DNA of 64,000 bases, taken from contig JAKUHH010000080.1 in NCBI GenBank assembly GCA_022701365.1, positions 64,436 to 128,435 of the forward strand. Reading direction: 5' to 3'. Positions within the stretch are counted from its first letter, which is position 1. Every line of letters starts with the position of its first letter. This stretch comes from Mycocentrospora acerina. Lineage: Eukaryota > Ascomycota > Dothideomycetes > Pleosporales. The notes below the pieces were generated by a model. The model saw nothing but the letters and a program-made list of their open reading frames with translations, searched no databases and was not told the origin of the DNA. Both the position numbers and the translations under genes were made by a program. Shown here piece after piece: positions 10,448-23,839 of the stretch.

Positions 10448-12770
10448 ATGTCGCTCCATACCGCGGCAGACGTGCCTCTCCTCATCAGTTCCCCAAACTC
10501 GTCTTCGGAGCGCCGCATTTCTCCCTCGTGGAGCATTGCCCACCTCAAGTCACGTCTGGAACCCATTACTGGCGTTCCGGCAGGAAGCCAGCAACTGACC
10601 TTGCGGGTTGCTTCTCAAGATGCCATTCCCATTGCTGCAGCAGACGAAGAGCAGACAACCCTAGCCTTGTTCCCGCTACAGCCATATGCTCAAATAATCG
10701 TGAGTCCTCTCTCTTACTCTCTCTGCACGCTATTGGGAGCCCTGTCCCTGGCTGCTTGATACTGCTGTCCTCTCACCAGCTGCCACATGGGTGCAACCCT
10801 TGGCAACCATTACACTGCACTTTCCGCTTCAATGCCTTTCGTCCCTACTTTTTATCTTGATTCGTCACATGGCCAGTTTTCAATGCTGTCAACTGCATCA
10901 AATCTGCAGAGCTACCCCGCACCACCCCCCACCAGGCCAAATCAGTGTTGCCAAATTTGGCTCAACGGTATTATGGTCATCAGGGTTCTGTCGTCAGAGG
11001 CTCATCCCGTTCCTTGAACGCTTGACGAACTGTGTTGGGATATGGAGTTTGAGATCTTAGCAACCCCTTCAACCTTGGCTCGCTTCACTTTTTTCCCATC
11101 AGATCTTTTCTCGTGGGGGTTTTCTACGCGTCCTTATTTTTCTCCGGCCCGTTCGCATCGTCGTATTTTTACATGAGACATACTGTCCAGTCACAGGCGC
11201 GCTCTCAACAATCTTTCTTGAACAAATGGCTGTGCGTGGACGTGAGTATCCGCTGATGATCTGATTGTAGGTCGTTGACACTCGTCCCCCTGCCGCCCGC
11301 ACGGATTTTTCCGACCTTTCGTCTGTCCCAAAATATGAGATGCCAACAACTGAATATGAGACACGAACTGATAGTGTTCTGGCTTGGAAGAAGGCGCAGG
11401 GACTTGGTCGCTTCGATCCAAATGCCCCAAGCATCGAACAGCAGAAGATACAGGCTTCAAAACGTGAGGTGGAAGAGAGAGGTAGGTTGCACTTTATTCC
11501 TTCAACTTGTTTCCTTGAATCTTCATGACGGACAACAATTACAACAAACGGTAGCAATTTTTTTTTACATGGTGTCAACGTAGAGAAGTTGGCATTCCCG
11601 AAACTGTGGTTCTGCGGCACAAATGTACCGTGACTAGGAGGTTTCCCAAAACGGATGGATGCAGATTAACATCCTTACCCCTTCGATACTCCGAGGGAGG
11701 GGAATCACCATATTTCATTCTGTCATTTGTCGCAATCTCAAATTTCGACAGTTGCTCAAGATGAGAAGGAAAATCACTCCACTTTCTACGCCACATCATC
11801 AGGACCCTCGTCGTATTTGCTTTTTCGCGCCATACGCATGAATCCCTATGGCCAAACGCAGCAAGGTTCAGGGGGCCTATTTTTGACGCCCAAAATCGTA
11901 GCACGAACACAACGACTCTAACGATTCTGTGTCGTCAAGTACCCATCCGACGATTGTTTCGCATAGATCATACATCTGTCGTGTGTAATGATCACAGTAT
12001 TGGAATCAGTTTTGATACATCGTACAGCTGCCATCGACGCTCTCACTTTCCAACTCTTCGCCACGGCACATCATGAAAGCTTTCGTTGGGCTGAGATTAC
12101 CTAAATAATTATTTTGCTGTGAACCATGGCACACATCGAACGGACCGGGAACGAGCCGCTCGCCTAAATAGTTTATTGACGATCAACGGCATCTGGAATC
12201 GAACTCTATACACCACTGGCTCAGTTGATAATAACGCAACCTTCCTACCCTGCATTCATCTGGCCCGTTTCCCCGTATGCAGCCAACTTCATTTTTGGCG
12301 ACGATGATTTATGGTCGATGCGAAACAAATGTGCTTCTTTTTCGTCGTCTTTGTTAGACGAACACCGTGTCGGCTAGCTAGCTACTGTTCTGTCACTTAA
12401 TGTTTGAATCCTTTTGTCGTGGCTTATCCTCGGTTCTACCTGGTAGAATAGTTTTCATACCGTCTTCAAGTTACAAGCTAACCAATTGACATCAGGTTTG
12501 ACGCTCTCCTCTCGTATTCGTCTTCTTCCAGAATCCGACGCCCGAAGAGGTACAGTGTCCTTCATCGGTCTCATCCCAGAGATCCCAGGCATTGGTGTTT
12601 GGGTTGGGGTCACCCTTGACGAGCCTACAGGCAAGAACGATGGGTCGGTAAAGGGTAAGAGGTACTTCGAGTGCGGAAATAACTACGGTGTCTTTGTTCG
12701 ACCTGAGCGTTGCGAAGCAGGAGATTTTCCCGCTCTCGATATGGGCGACGAGGACATGGAGGAGCTTTAG
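10448..12770 (+). CDS. ALP11: Tubulin-folding cofactor B (CAP-Gly protein)
   Basis: Cofactor B acts in the tubulin-folding pathway, holding alpha-tubulin after chaperonin release before transfer to cofactor E. Exons 10448-10699, 11271-11481 and 12496-12770 join in frame to 245 residues, the usual family length. The N-terminal exon encodes the ubiquitin-like domain. The middle exon carries the conserved KYEMP-x(n)-DSVLAWKK-x-LGRFDP linker. The last exon is the CAP-Gly domain, with RLLPESDARRGTVSFIGL, GVWVGVTLDEPTGKNDGSV and GVFVRPERCE. It ends in the acidic GDEDMEEL, matching the family's EEY/EEI-type tail that contacts tubulin. ATG at 10448 is the only start in frame before the ubiquitin-like domain. 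Both introns are unusually long (571 and 1014 nt), but no missing domain is apparent, so they are unlikely to hide coding exons. The symbol follows the fission yeast orthologue. Confidence 0.92.
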
Positions 12771-14262
12771 GCATGTATCCCGAGAATTCTCCAACAGGCA
12801 ATATTCTTGTAGAAGATTTGATACGTATGCACTCGAGACGACCGAAACTAATCCCTCGCAATCATGGGCCATTACACATGAAGGCTTGAAATCAACAGAG
12901 TGACCCAACCGAGCTCCACAACAAAACCATGCACAATATACTACACAAAGTAGTCAATATAATCATCAAAGCCATTGCTCGACTAAATGTTAATTGCAAG
13001 CTTCATTCTTCCCACCCAGGTCATTCTCAAAACTATGGCAATTCCTCTAAACTATATCTATCCGCCCAAAGCGTATCCATCCTCTAAGCCACACCCCACT
13101 TCATCCCCGGGTCAATAGTTCCACCCGAACAAATTGTATCCCCGCACAACCGGCCCTTCCCTTGCCAAGATATCTGATGCAACCTGATCACTATCACCTG
13201 TATCTACTGAAACAATACTGCATAGGGCATTTGCTACCAGCAATATCCTGCCCGAATAGGGAAAAACAATAATGGCAACGATAAAGTGAAAAACTACAGT
13301 TTAGACGAACGTCGCTAAACGCCAAGGCAAAACGTTGATGCGGCTTTGCGCAGATGTGGGTTACGCTAAAGTGTGGATTTGTAGACTGAGGTAAAAGATA
13401 AGAAGAAAGGAGGCGAGTTCTCAAACGCTCTAGGTGGATTTAGCCGTCTGCTAGAGGTTGTGTGAGCCGAAGGTGTATGTAGTGAGTTGTTCTAGACGCT
13501 ATTGGATAGTGGAGACATATGGAGAGTAGGAGAAATATAGATAGAAAAAAAAGGGGGAGGGGGGGGGGGGGGGGGGGGGGGGGAGAGAGAGTAGTGTTTT
13601 GGAGGTGCAGATCATGGAAGACATGATATATGAATGAATATGAGGTGGATTGGGAGCTAGACTTGATGCAGAACCGGGAAGAAGCGTAGACATGTTCCTT
13701 AAAATACATGTCCTACTGAGAATAGCTTGATGGGGTTACATGTATTTTCTTTATAAGTCATTGATCAGTCTTGCGACGCAGATGGGGGGGGGATTCAACT
13801 AAAATCATGAAAAATAGGCCTCTTGCTCTCATGTTTTCTCCAAGAAGATCCCTTGGACTAGCAAACGCGCTGACGAGGCTTGATCTTAAAAATCGAGAAG
13901 GGCCTCGTTACATTTTCTGTATAGTGTGTTCAATCGACGGCAAGGCGGAGGAACGTAGACGGCAGCTTGGGAGATACAAGACTCGACCATATGTAGTGTG
14001 CAAATATCATCTTTTCAGTTCACTAGACCTATTAGTCTCACAGAGGTTTTGTTTTTGCGCTCTTTGGACAACTAGCATTTCTTCTCTATGTAACATGCTT
14101 AGGCGCTCTATCTTCTCCTAAACGCATACACCTAATGGAAGGCTAACAATGGAGAATCAAAAGCACCACCTAATCTCCCGCTAAATCTACATAGTACATA
14201 TACATATACATTATTTCATAAAAGTCTTCAAAGTCCCCTCCCTTTTTTCATGCACACTCATT
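12771..14262. other. Convergent 3' intergenic region
   Basis: Between the stop codons of the TBCB gene (plus) and the DUF7053 gene (minus). I see no coding exon. It contains a long poly-G tract and otherwise AT-rich sequence that probably holds both 3' UTRs. Confidence 0.6.
13553..13583. repeat. Poly-G homopolymer (25 uninterrupted G)
   Basis: GGGGGA followed by about 25 consecutive G, then a short GA run. A tract of this kind can form G-quadruplex structure and is prone to sequencing length error. Confidence 0.9.
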
Positions 14263-15915
14263 TTAAATTCGCAGTTCAGATGGCCTTCTGTACTTTTCGT
14301 CTTTGGGAGGAACTGGCGGCAAGTCCTCATACGTGTGGTTAGGCATGACCGAGTCTTTTCTCTCCCACCATTGCTGTTTTGGAGCATATGTCGAAGCTGG
14401 TAAGAGGATCGCGTCAGACTCGTCATTTGTAACAGGTAATGTTGAATCATATGTTGTTGCGGGTAGTGTCGAATTGTATATTTTCGCGGCTAGTGTGGGT
14501 TCATATGTCGTTGCGGGCAAGTTTGTATCGGATCTTGTCAATGGCAAAAGAGCGTCGACTGTGGCCGTTGACCATTCGGTGTCGTATGAAGTCGCGGGTA
14601 AGGTATAGGAGAAGACATCGTCGATTGCGGCGTCGATCTCGGCAAGTAAGCCCTGCTCTGGCGCTGATGCTGAGGCGCGCTCCTGATCGAAGGTAAAATC
14701 GAAAGTGACTAGGCGCTCTTCGACCCTATATGGGGGATAGCCAGGGTAGAGAGAAGCTCGGCGATGTTCTTGTTTGTAATTTTGTGTTCGGGGGCACAAG
14801 GAGATGTAACGGTCGGACTTTGGGTCCTGTGAGGACACGGAATGTGAGGAAATCGATCGGTCGTCGTCAAATTCATCATCGTCTTCTTCATCATCATCAT
14901 CTTCCTCGTATCTAGGACTGCTATTGTATGTTGATGCAGGTAAGAGAAAAAGATCTTCCTCCGGCGACGTCGTAGGGGATGGCAACGATTCCTCGTCGAA
15001 TGTAAATGTCAATGTAACCGGTCGGTTGGATCTTCGTGGCGAATTGTCGATAGTGCTATCCTCGTATATTGATGAGGAGTATGAGAGGTCGGGGGTGAGA
15101 ACTGGTGTTAAAACTGGTGTCACACTGTGGCTTCTTACGTGTGATGGGTATTGCGGTGTGAACTCTGGTTGAAAAAGTATGGTACCAGCGCTCTTACTTC
15201 GTGAGTGCAAGGTGTAACGAGGTGCAGGCTCGGGTTCGTAGTCTGGTGGCGGGGCGATAAAAATATCCCCATGTCCGGCACGCTCTCTTGGAGCGACATT
15301 TCGCAATGCTTTTAGTCTTTCATTGGCGAAATTTGACTCCAGGATATGTGCTCGCTCCACTAGCTTCTCTACCAATGTGCCGTGCGAATCCTGGAATGTC
15401 CTTTTGACAAAAGCCAAAAGTAGTGAAGAACAAGTCATCGTCACGTCTTCCCGGATGTACAATCCACTTGTCGGAACTCTAAAATCGAGTTCGGAAGGTT
15501 TCTTAGACTCGCCAGGCAGTGAGCCACCTACACTCCATTTTGCTCGAATCCGAAGGCCAAGCGGAGCGTAGACATGTGTTTGGAGACCATCGTCGAGGTC
15601 ACGAAAACAAGCGTGATATGATACAGAGCTTTGCGCAAGTCTACCTGGCAAGTAAGATACTTTGTCTGGCCTTTGGTCAGTTTCATAACTCTTATAGTAG
15701 TTGTAAGCGCCGGGTAACATACCTTTAATAGTGTACCAAGATAAGTAGTATTCGTCTGTTGGCGCATAGCTGGGCGGCTTGCACTTAAAGCGTTCGACAA
15801 CAAGCGGGTTTAGGTCAATCATAGCCAAATGCTCATGGTACATGTCGATGACACTCTTACGGGTAATCCCCGCGGGTAGCGGGGTTATCGTAGTGAATAC
15901 AGTAGTCTTGGGCAT
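14263..15915 (-). CDS. DUF7053 domain protein with acidic, repeat-rich C-terminus
   Basis: Single-exon gene of 550 residues. The ATG at 15915 starts MPKTTVFTTITPLPAGITR, the usual beginning of this fungal family. The frame is open 39 codons further upstream without a better ATG. Residues 1 to about 190 form the conserved domain, with LNPLVVERFKCKPPSYAPTDEYY, SYHACFRDLDDGLQTHVYAP, IRAKWSVGGSLPGE and a GLYIREDVTMTC segment. The rest is probably disordered: Ser/Pro-rich, a run of Asp/Glu near the middle, then a repeat of the type LPATTYxxT/S seen five to six times before a Pro-rich end (PPVPPKDEKYRRP). Molecular function is unknown; family members are described only by domain. No signal peptide or membrane segment is visible. 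Confidence 0.85.
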   Translation of the reverse strand: MPKTTVFTTITPLPAGITRKSVIDMYHEHLAMIDLNPLVVERFKCKPPSYAPTDEYYLSWYTIKGMLPGAYNYYKSYETDQRPDKVSYLPGRLAQSSVSYHACFRDLDDGLQTHVYAPLGLRIRAKWSVGGSLPGESKKPSELDFRVPTSGLYIREDVTMTCSSLLLAFVKRTFQDSHGTLVEKLVERAHILESNFANERLKALRNVAPRERAGHGDIFIAPPPDYEPEPAPRYTLHSRSKSAGTILFQPEFTPQYPSHVRSHSVTPVLTPVLTPDLSYSSSIYEDSTIDNSPRRSNRPVTLTFTFDEESLPSPTTSPEEDLFLLPASTYNSSPRYEEDDDDEEDDDEFDDDRSISSHSVSSQDPKSDRYISLCPRTQNYKQEHRRASLYPGYPPYRVEERLVTFDFTFDQERASASAPEQGLLAEIDAAIDDVFSYTLPATSYDTEWSTATVDALLPLTRSDTNLPATTYEPTLAAKIYNSTLPATTYDSTLPVTNDESDAILLPASTYAPKQQWWERKDSVMPNHTYEDLPPVPPKDEKYRRPSELRI

Positions 15916-17715
15916 TGTGAATTCTTCCTGGCTCTCCTTGAAGTTCTTCTTTGGAAAACTTGGTTGTATCCAGTGATGAAATGCAGGTAGAGAGAAAAGG
16001 GTATTAAAGAAGAAATTTGTCGACCGATACACCGAAGTACCAAGTTATTGTTTCGCAAGCTAGTAGACCGGCCGCCATGGCAGTATCATCCAACGTATCA
16101 GTAACGGTGCTATTCCTTCCTTTTCGATACTCCCTGCATCCAGCCCTGCAACATTTCGACGTAGCCAAGCCCTGCACCAACCTTCGCGAACGTCTCCTTC
16201 GTATTCCATAGCAATAGCTAACAGAAACAAGCCTCTTACTTCATATGTAAACGGCGTGCGGGTTGACCTCAATCCGATCCTCGACCTCATGTTAAGCAAA
16301 AAATAGCATCAGCTCCTACTGTTCGCACCTCAGACATGACAAAGCGTTGAAATTTGATAACGAAAAGGGGAGTCAAGTTACACATAGTGGCACTATTGGA
16401 AGCTTTGCGCGTTGCAGGTGTGAAGTTCGTCCAGGGTTCAAACGAAGATCTGCAGCATTCGCGTTTCGCACCAAACTAGTATGGGCACTAAGCCAATTTG
16501 AGTGAAGACAGTGAAATACTTCGAGCAAACGACAGGCAATGTTAATCAATTTGTGTGGGTGACTGTATAATCTGTAGCTGAAAGACTGACGTTTTACAGG
16601 CTCCAGGGTTTAAACCATCTCCATCATCATCATACAATGTAATTGGTGAATTTGGCAACCATGATTCTGAACGATAGCTAAGACACAAATAATTTGCTGC
16701 TTCAAGTGGCTTGTGTCTCCCGTATGTTTCAACATAGCTCCTCCACAAAACAGCAACCAGGTCTACTATCCCATATACGATATCACGGACGCTTCTGGAC
16801 CGTACAGGCAACATAATCAATTATTCTCTTATCATTTGAAAGGTGATCAACTTTGCCTCTTATCTGAAGCTCGCTCTTCTATCACATCCACCTGTCGTAG
16901 CCTTAGAGCTGCCTACCTTTGAGTCTTAATCTAATCCATTTTGTAAATCACGGGACAATATTGGAAGCTGACCAAGGGCCGAATAAAAGACTGGAAATAA
17001 AATGTGTAGGTATGCTTCTGCACTTGCATTCTGGCAGCTCAGAGGATCCTGTGGAGCGATCACTCAATGACCATGGGTCTTGGGAGTGATTTGTTTCGGA
17101 ATATTTGCACAGTTAAACAATCCTCTGTACACACTACTATTATTCGACGTCACTTAATTTCCCCCGAGACCGATTGTTGTTTATCCTTGGTATACGCTTC
17201 TCGATGGTGAAATGTGCCATCATGGTGCGCGGATAATGGAAACACTGGTTGAAGGCACGTTAATTTTCAAATTTCGGTTTATTGTATGGATAATTAGTTA
17301 GGATGCGGTGATCGTGAGGCTTAATAAATCAGCGCAAATGGTTTAGTAATTTGAACAAAAGTTCCATGAAAACAGTTATTCGCTTTGCTATGAAGGGAAT
17401 AACTATAAGCGAATATGTTGATTCAAAGCATTCTCAAAAGAAGAGAGCTCAGCGTCTCAATACGTGGGCATGAAAGAATGCTAAGGGGTAACATGATTCA
17501 ATTTGAGCGTTAAAGGAAACACCGATATATTTGAAGATATCGAAACGAAGCTCTCCTTGCAAGGATCCAAGCTAAAGAAGATAATTAAAACCATTGAAAA
17601 CCCATCATTACACGTAATTCCATAAGTCCCAGGCGCCCGACATACTGCAATCATTCCTGATGATCACCTTCCCTTCACCAGACCCCCATTTCTCAACTCC
17701 CTCAATCCACTCCAT
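15916..17715. other. Intergenic region, no gene seen
   Basis: Lies upstream of the DUF7053 gene and downstream of the MARVEL gene, both on the minus strand. Open stretches are below 95 codons and have no domain. The part from about 17100 to 17640 is AT-rich. Confidence 0.55.
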
Positions 17716-18265
17716 CTAAACACCCTGATGCATGCCCACTCCCTCCGCCTTCGTCTCCATAACCTCTCTCTTGCTTCCCACACTCAATCCCTTCTCCTTC
17801 CACACCCCCCAAGCCCCCCATCCCCAGCTTCCCGCCCATGCTGTCCACCCAATCGCCGCCATCACTGTCCCCGCCTTCGCAACATCACACACCATCCCGA
17901 AGCAAATCCTATTTCCCAGGAATGCCGCCATGGCAACCCATCCGCTGAACCAGAACAATCCTGTCACACCCTCGAGGCCGAGGAGCGCGTAGCGAGCCGT
18001 GGTGTTGGAAGGAAGTAGGCGTGGGACGAACAGCAGCGCGGGGATTGCGAGAAGAGACCAGGATGTCGTGAATATGAGGAAAGATACCTCTGATGGAGAG
18101 GTTTGGCGCCAGTGTGTTGACCACCATGAAGACACTGAACGAAAATTAGTTGAGCTGATGGATAAAGGGGGAAAATGACGCACCGTATGCCATTAGGCCG
18201 AGGACAATGACAGAGAAGACTGTTTGCACGCCGCGGACGGCGAGGAGGAGCCATGTTGGTGCCAT
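17716..18265 (-). CDS. MARVEL-type four-helix membrane protein
   Basis: Exons 18265-18184 and 18134-17716 join across a 50-nt GT-AG intron (18135-18183) to 166 residues. Start codon ATG at 18265 gives MAPTWLLLAVRGVQTVFSVIVLG, the first hydrophobic helix, with the Arg-Gly typical of the first MARVEL helix. Three more membrane segments follow: LIFTTSWSLLAIPALLFV, a stretch around TGLFWFSGWVAMAAFLG, and AKAGTVMAAIGWTAWAG. A short charged cytosolic tail closes the protein. MARVEL proteins act in membrane apposition and vesicle traffic; the fungal versions are mostly uncharacterised. The substrate or partner of this one is unknown. Confidence 0.85.
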
Positions 18266-19402
18266 GGTGCTCTTGTGTGTTGCGTTGTCTTTTGTGGTGT
18301 CCAGTACAGAGTGTGTATGATTGAAATGTCCAAATGAAGAATCGTAGATGTATAAACTGCAGGAATCCACGAATGCAATACAACGGACATCAAAAAAGAA
18401 AAGAGCAAGCTAAAATCTCTTAAGCAGCAACACAAAGATTTAAACAATAAACCCGAAATAACCCAGGACGTTTAGGAAGTTTATGCCTCGTACTGCCAAA
18501 TAATGATACCCTATCTGCCTCGATTTTCTCAATCAACAATGCATTCTCACCCATTTTGCCCTAATTCAAAGATGTGGATCACCTCTCTCAGTCCTCCTAC
18601 CTGAGATGGTGTTTCATATCGACTTTGAGACGAGGATCTTGATCCGGGACATTCATGCGACGCCGACATTACCGTAAAGAAAACCTGTTACAATGTGCGT
18701 GACAAGACGACAGTACTGAAATATCACTGGTGGAGCCAACGCGTCGATATGACGAATTTATGTGCAAAAGACAAGATGAGATGAGACGGAGGCAAAATTT
18801 TCAGCATCGATTTTTATTAACGCACCATCCCGTCCTTTGTTCTCGACCATATCCACTTACATGTATCGTACACATGTGCATCTCATGTAAAAAGCATGCC
18901 GAAAACATCGCTCATTATTAAGTATAGCTGCAGTCGCAACGCTCCATCTAAAATACCATGTTACAAATCATATCCGAGGCCACCACAATCCCCACACATC
19001 CAAGCTTGGCCATCGGCGCATGAAGAAGATGAGCATTCCAGCATTCATCAGTCCCCAAGTGACGCCAACGAGCCAATGTTGTAGATCTGGAAAAAAGGTA
19101 AAACCCCCGTAGAGTAATGCTCAAGTGATTAAAGTGGAAACATCGTTGCAGCTCTGAATGTGAAATAAAGGCAAAACAAGTTATAGCTAAAGATTGAGCA
19201 TATCGCACAACTCCGTACTCCGCTTAGACTGCTGTAAAACACTCAAAAAGTCTTCCAGACAGAGCCATCGGAAGATTACCAAGACGCAAAGACATTAGGT
19301 GACAACGTCACTCCATTGTCGCACCGCACAGCAACAAATGACAGAATCATGGCATTTCAGCACAAGGTTATCAGATGTTGATTGCAGCAAAACTGGCCCG
19401 AT
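18266..19402. other. Intergenic region, no gene seen
   Basis: Contains the promoter of the MARVEL gene at its left end and the 3' UTR of the decapping scaffold gene at its right end. No supported coding exon. Confidence 0.55.
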
Positions 19403-22400
19403 TTAAAATCGTTGCGCCGCCGCACGAGTCATCTCACTGCACCTGCTGACCAGGGCTGAAATACGGCGAAGAAGCGGGTTACCAGGAGTGTTCTCGTTTA
19501 AGTTGATATAGGCAGTTGTTAGGCGTTGAGTCACAACGTCCATAATCTTGGGCACAATGTCCCGTATCTCGTCATCCTGAGGGAACTGGTTAGTGAAAGG
19601 GAAACATGTAACAAGTCGAAATTAACTCACTGCAGGATTAACGCTCTTTAGCACGGCATCAAGCCAGACAAGTCGCTCTGGAAGGTTTCGATCCAAGGAA
19701 TCAGACACGACTGCACCGGTCGAGAGAGAAAGTAACGGGCTGACCTGGCTGAGGTAGGCCGGGTTGCAACGGACAAAGATTGCATCGAAGAGCTCGTTGG
19801 TGCGGTTTGACTGGAGCCACTGCATGGTACCCTGCTCAAAATTGCCCTCAGTCATGAGACGAGTGATGCTTTCAGTCTCCATCTCCTCTGGTGTCTTCTG
19901 CTTGACGGGTGTGCGTGTGACTTGGGGAGACGAGCGAGTTGGAGCTGGAGTAGGCGCGGATGGATGGGCAAGAGATGTGAGAGATTGCTGCAGCTTCGCG
20001 ATTTGTGATTGAAGTTCAGCCTGTGTAGCAACCATAGACTGAATCGTCTCAAGGCAAGTGTGTACAGTGTCTGTGAGTTGACCAATCTTGGCAGCATCTT
20101 CACGTCGCTGCACTTGCGAGTGGCGAAGCTGCTCACCGATTTGTTTCTCAATAAGGGCTGAAAGACTTGAGAGAGCAGGGTTGAGGACGGATCCCACGGA
20201 GGCAACCACGATTGGCTCAAAGTTGGCAGTAACCTTCTTCGCCACTTGATCGGACAAAGACTGGAATAGTTGAGGGTTCTTTAGGGCTCGTGAGACGGCG
20301 TCAGGAATCTCCTTGGAGAGTTGAGGTCCCAGTGCAGTCTTAAGGTTGGTGCCAATGCTCTGCTCGAGTGTTGATGATGTCTTTGCTAGGACCTCGGGAA
20401 GCAGAACATTGCGGATGTTTTCGTCCACCATTTTCCTGATAACACCTTCGACATTCTCAGTCAAAGTACTAGACACGAGGCGAAGGATAGCCTCTTGCTT
20501 AGCACCGTTAGCTGCATTCATGACGCGCTTGTCTTCATCGAATCGCTTGTACATGACATCTAGCTCGCGGGAGAAGCCCTTTGTGATCTCGGTTTGCACG
20601 ATTCCCTCAAGTTTCTTGGCATCGATCTCGGCGGTTGGTGCAGAAGCTACAGAAGCTGACGCGGATACAGCCGACTGCTTGAAATGCTCGCTAATAAGCT
20701 TCTTAGCCCATTCGGGTGCTTCAACCCCAGACGTTTTCGAAGACTCCGGCTCGGCGGGTGCAGCAAGTGCGACAGGCGCAGATGGCGCAGCAGTTGTCTC
20801 GACAGGCACCTCGTTCACAGGCAGAACTGGCGATTTTGAATGTGGGACAGTCTGAGCAGCCTGCGCGTACGATGGTGCACGTGCAGATGTAGAAGTGGAC
20901 ACCTGCGAAGCAGTCTCCGCAGCAGATCGCTTCTTCTTCTTCTTCTCGGATTTCTCTACGCCGCCGTTGATAATGGCTGCACGAGCGGCATCCTGCTTAC
21001 TCTCAACCTTGGCTAGAGTTGAGGCGCGCACGACTGCCTCAGGTGTAACAGAAAGCTTCGAAACATTGCTGGGCTCCTTCTTCACGGTCTCTCGCGCAGA
21101 TCGATCAGATACAGACTTGGGTGGCGCTGGCGCGTCACCGGCAGTCGAAGCCTCATCTGTGCCCGCAGGAGGCGGCGATGGCTTAAGTTGCGAAATAGTA
21201 ATCACCCCCTCTTGTTCAGCATCTTTCGGGTGTATAGGCTCGCCTTCCTTTTTCCACCCGAGGTCGCTTCGCCGGATTCGAAGAACGCAAACACCCTTGG
21301 AGTGCATTGCGTACAGCTCGAACAAAGCGGCGTTATCGGGGTCGTCGAGGTCTGCTGAACCAGCGGGGGCGGGTTCGTTGAGCATGTGCAAACTCCTGAT
21401 CTGACCCTTGGATGCAAAAGAGTATTCGGTGATGCTTGTCATGATGGCGGTAGCGTTAACTGGAGGAAGTGCCTGCGATCCTTTGTCGTTCTTGTTTGCA
21501 AGGCGCGAAACAAATTGAGCCTGGCTCAAAACAGGTAAGTTGTACCTCGGGCAGGATACGTGAACAAAGAAGATCGAGTTCCTTGTAGGATGGGCAACAG
21601 CCATGATACCCGTCTTGGGATGGAACGACACGCTGCAGATAGCATCTGATTCATTTTCATGTGGGAGATTGATTTCCTGAACAGCCTTGCAAAGACCCAA
21701 ATCCCAAAGTTGGAAAGAATGATTCTGCTTCATGCCAACCATGACATATCGTAGCGCAATACCCTTAGTATACGGCTTGTCCTTATCAAAGAAGAAGACT
21801 GAAGTAGGCCATGACTTGGCATTCGGAGAAGTTGTGTTGAACTCGATCAGGGTCTCAGAGACTTCGACTTGACGTGCTGGGGCACGCGGGTTACCAAGCT
21901 CAGGTTCTGTAAGGCTGCGGATATCCCAGAAGCGCATGCGACCAGCCTTGTCCAAAGACACGATGACAGTATCGTCCTCACTGAAAGTAAAGTCCTTTCC
22001 AGCCTTACCAGTGAGGATCTTCAGAGAGCGCTCCTTGAGATACCTTTCGGTATGGCAAATGCGGGTTTTCTGGCGAGCATACTCTGCAGCGACGCGTGGA
22101 AAGATAATGTGAATTGATTTGCCTCTGCCGACAGCGAAAAACTCAGGGTGACGTGAAGAGGGTTTAGCACGCGTTTTCAACTGGCCACCCGATGTGTTGT
22201 CATCCTGCGAGGGTGATGGGGGCAGCATGAGACCTTGAGTATCAAGATGCTCGCCAAACTGATCTTCACGAGAGGGGTCAAGAGAGGTCCAGAACACAGT
22301 GCCATTCACGCCGATGCCGAGAATGCTCTCAAGGGACTGCTGTGAGTCGTCGCCCGACGTGCAGAGCGCAATGTTGAAGATGCGTTCCTGGAGGTTCTCG

Positions 22401-23774
22401 AAAACCTGTCGGTAATGGCCATTTTCCTGGCGGATGATGCGGAATCCACCCTTCTTAACCAGCGCATAGACAATGAAGCTTTTGCTAGCTGAGACAAGAG
22501 ATCGGTCAATTTGATCGAACTCTTTCTTAAGCCTGGCAATGTCCATGAACAGCTCAGGGCGGAAGTAGAGAGGTCGAGGTGGCATGACATTGACTTGAAT
22601 GGAAGCAAAAGCACGCATGGGGAACCTGTAGACTATTACCGTCTGGTCTTCGCCCTGTGCAAGGCTCTCCTCAGCTTCGGCGGTTTCCCAGTTCTCGGCG
22701 ACATCGCCTCGGGCAACTTCAGCAGCAACCTCTTTCAAGGCGGCAGCAGTTAGTGGCTTGGATGGGATATCTTGAAGCTTCACATCATCTTCGTCAGATT
22801 CGATCTTAATTTTGGCGACAACATCGACTGCAACATCTTCTACTTCAACGTCTTCAGGAGAAACATTGTCAATCTCCTTGGCTAGCTGAGCGATAGACGC
22901 GCTCTCGGCCTCAGCCAGCGCGGCCTCAATCTGCTGACCGACTTGCTCGCCCAAGTCGCTCACGGCCTCAGCCACAGTTTCGTGTGACTGAGATGATACC
23001 GGCTGCTTCTTGAGGATCTCGATCTTCGGCGCCTTGGGTGCTTCGGGGACGGGGGTGCGGTTGCGTGGGCTCGCAGCAGCGAGCTGGTCGAATGGGTTGA
23101 CATATGTAAACTTGGGAGGGAGCGTGGCTGCCCCGTGCAAGTAGCGCGAAGACTGACCCGAGCCGTCAGAGCCAAAGACTCTCATGGGTGATGCGGATGC
23201 AGTGGCGGCATCGGATAACACCTTCTCTACGTCGGTTTCGGTGAGATCCTGCTCGACGTCCACGGCCGTTTCTGGCTTGGTGGAGACGGCAGGCGGAGAG
23301 AAGGTGGCGGCAGAGGCTCGCGACGAGCGGCCGTCCGACTGAGCGGGCTTGGGGTGGTTTAGTAGGCGAAGGAGCAGGTCCTGGGGGTTTTCAGGCGCCA
23401 CAGGAGTAGGAGCAGGCATCGGCTGGAAAGCCGCGACCGAGTCACTGTGCGAGGGCGTCCTGTTGCCCATGAGGCTCGCCATCAGGTTCGAGGCTGAGAC
23501 TGTGTGACTATGAGCCGAGTTGCCGTCCGAGGGCTGCGTGTGCTGCGACACGGCCCTGGACTGTGCGGCGCCTGGCTGCGCGTTGAAGCGGAGAAGGTTA
23601 AGAAGCTGGGCCGACTGCTGCTGCGGCGTCTGCTGCGACACGGCGCCTTGTTCGGGCGCGGGCGTGTTCGCAGTCGACGTGTTGGGCGACATGATGGCGG
23701 ACTGGTGGTGTGGCGGCGGTGCACCAAGCGACGGAGAGAAGAGAGGCGACGAGACCGAGGGCTGTTGGTAGCCG

Positions 23775-23839
<65 letters not shown>

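Noticed and set aside
12150..12260. tRNA-like sequence inside the second TBCB intron
   Set aside because: A D-arm-like GGCTCAGTTG is on the plus strand while the T-arm-like GTTCGATTCC is on the minus strand. No single-strand cloverleaf can be folded.
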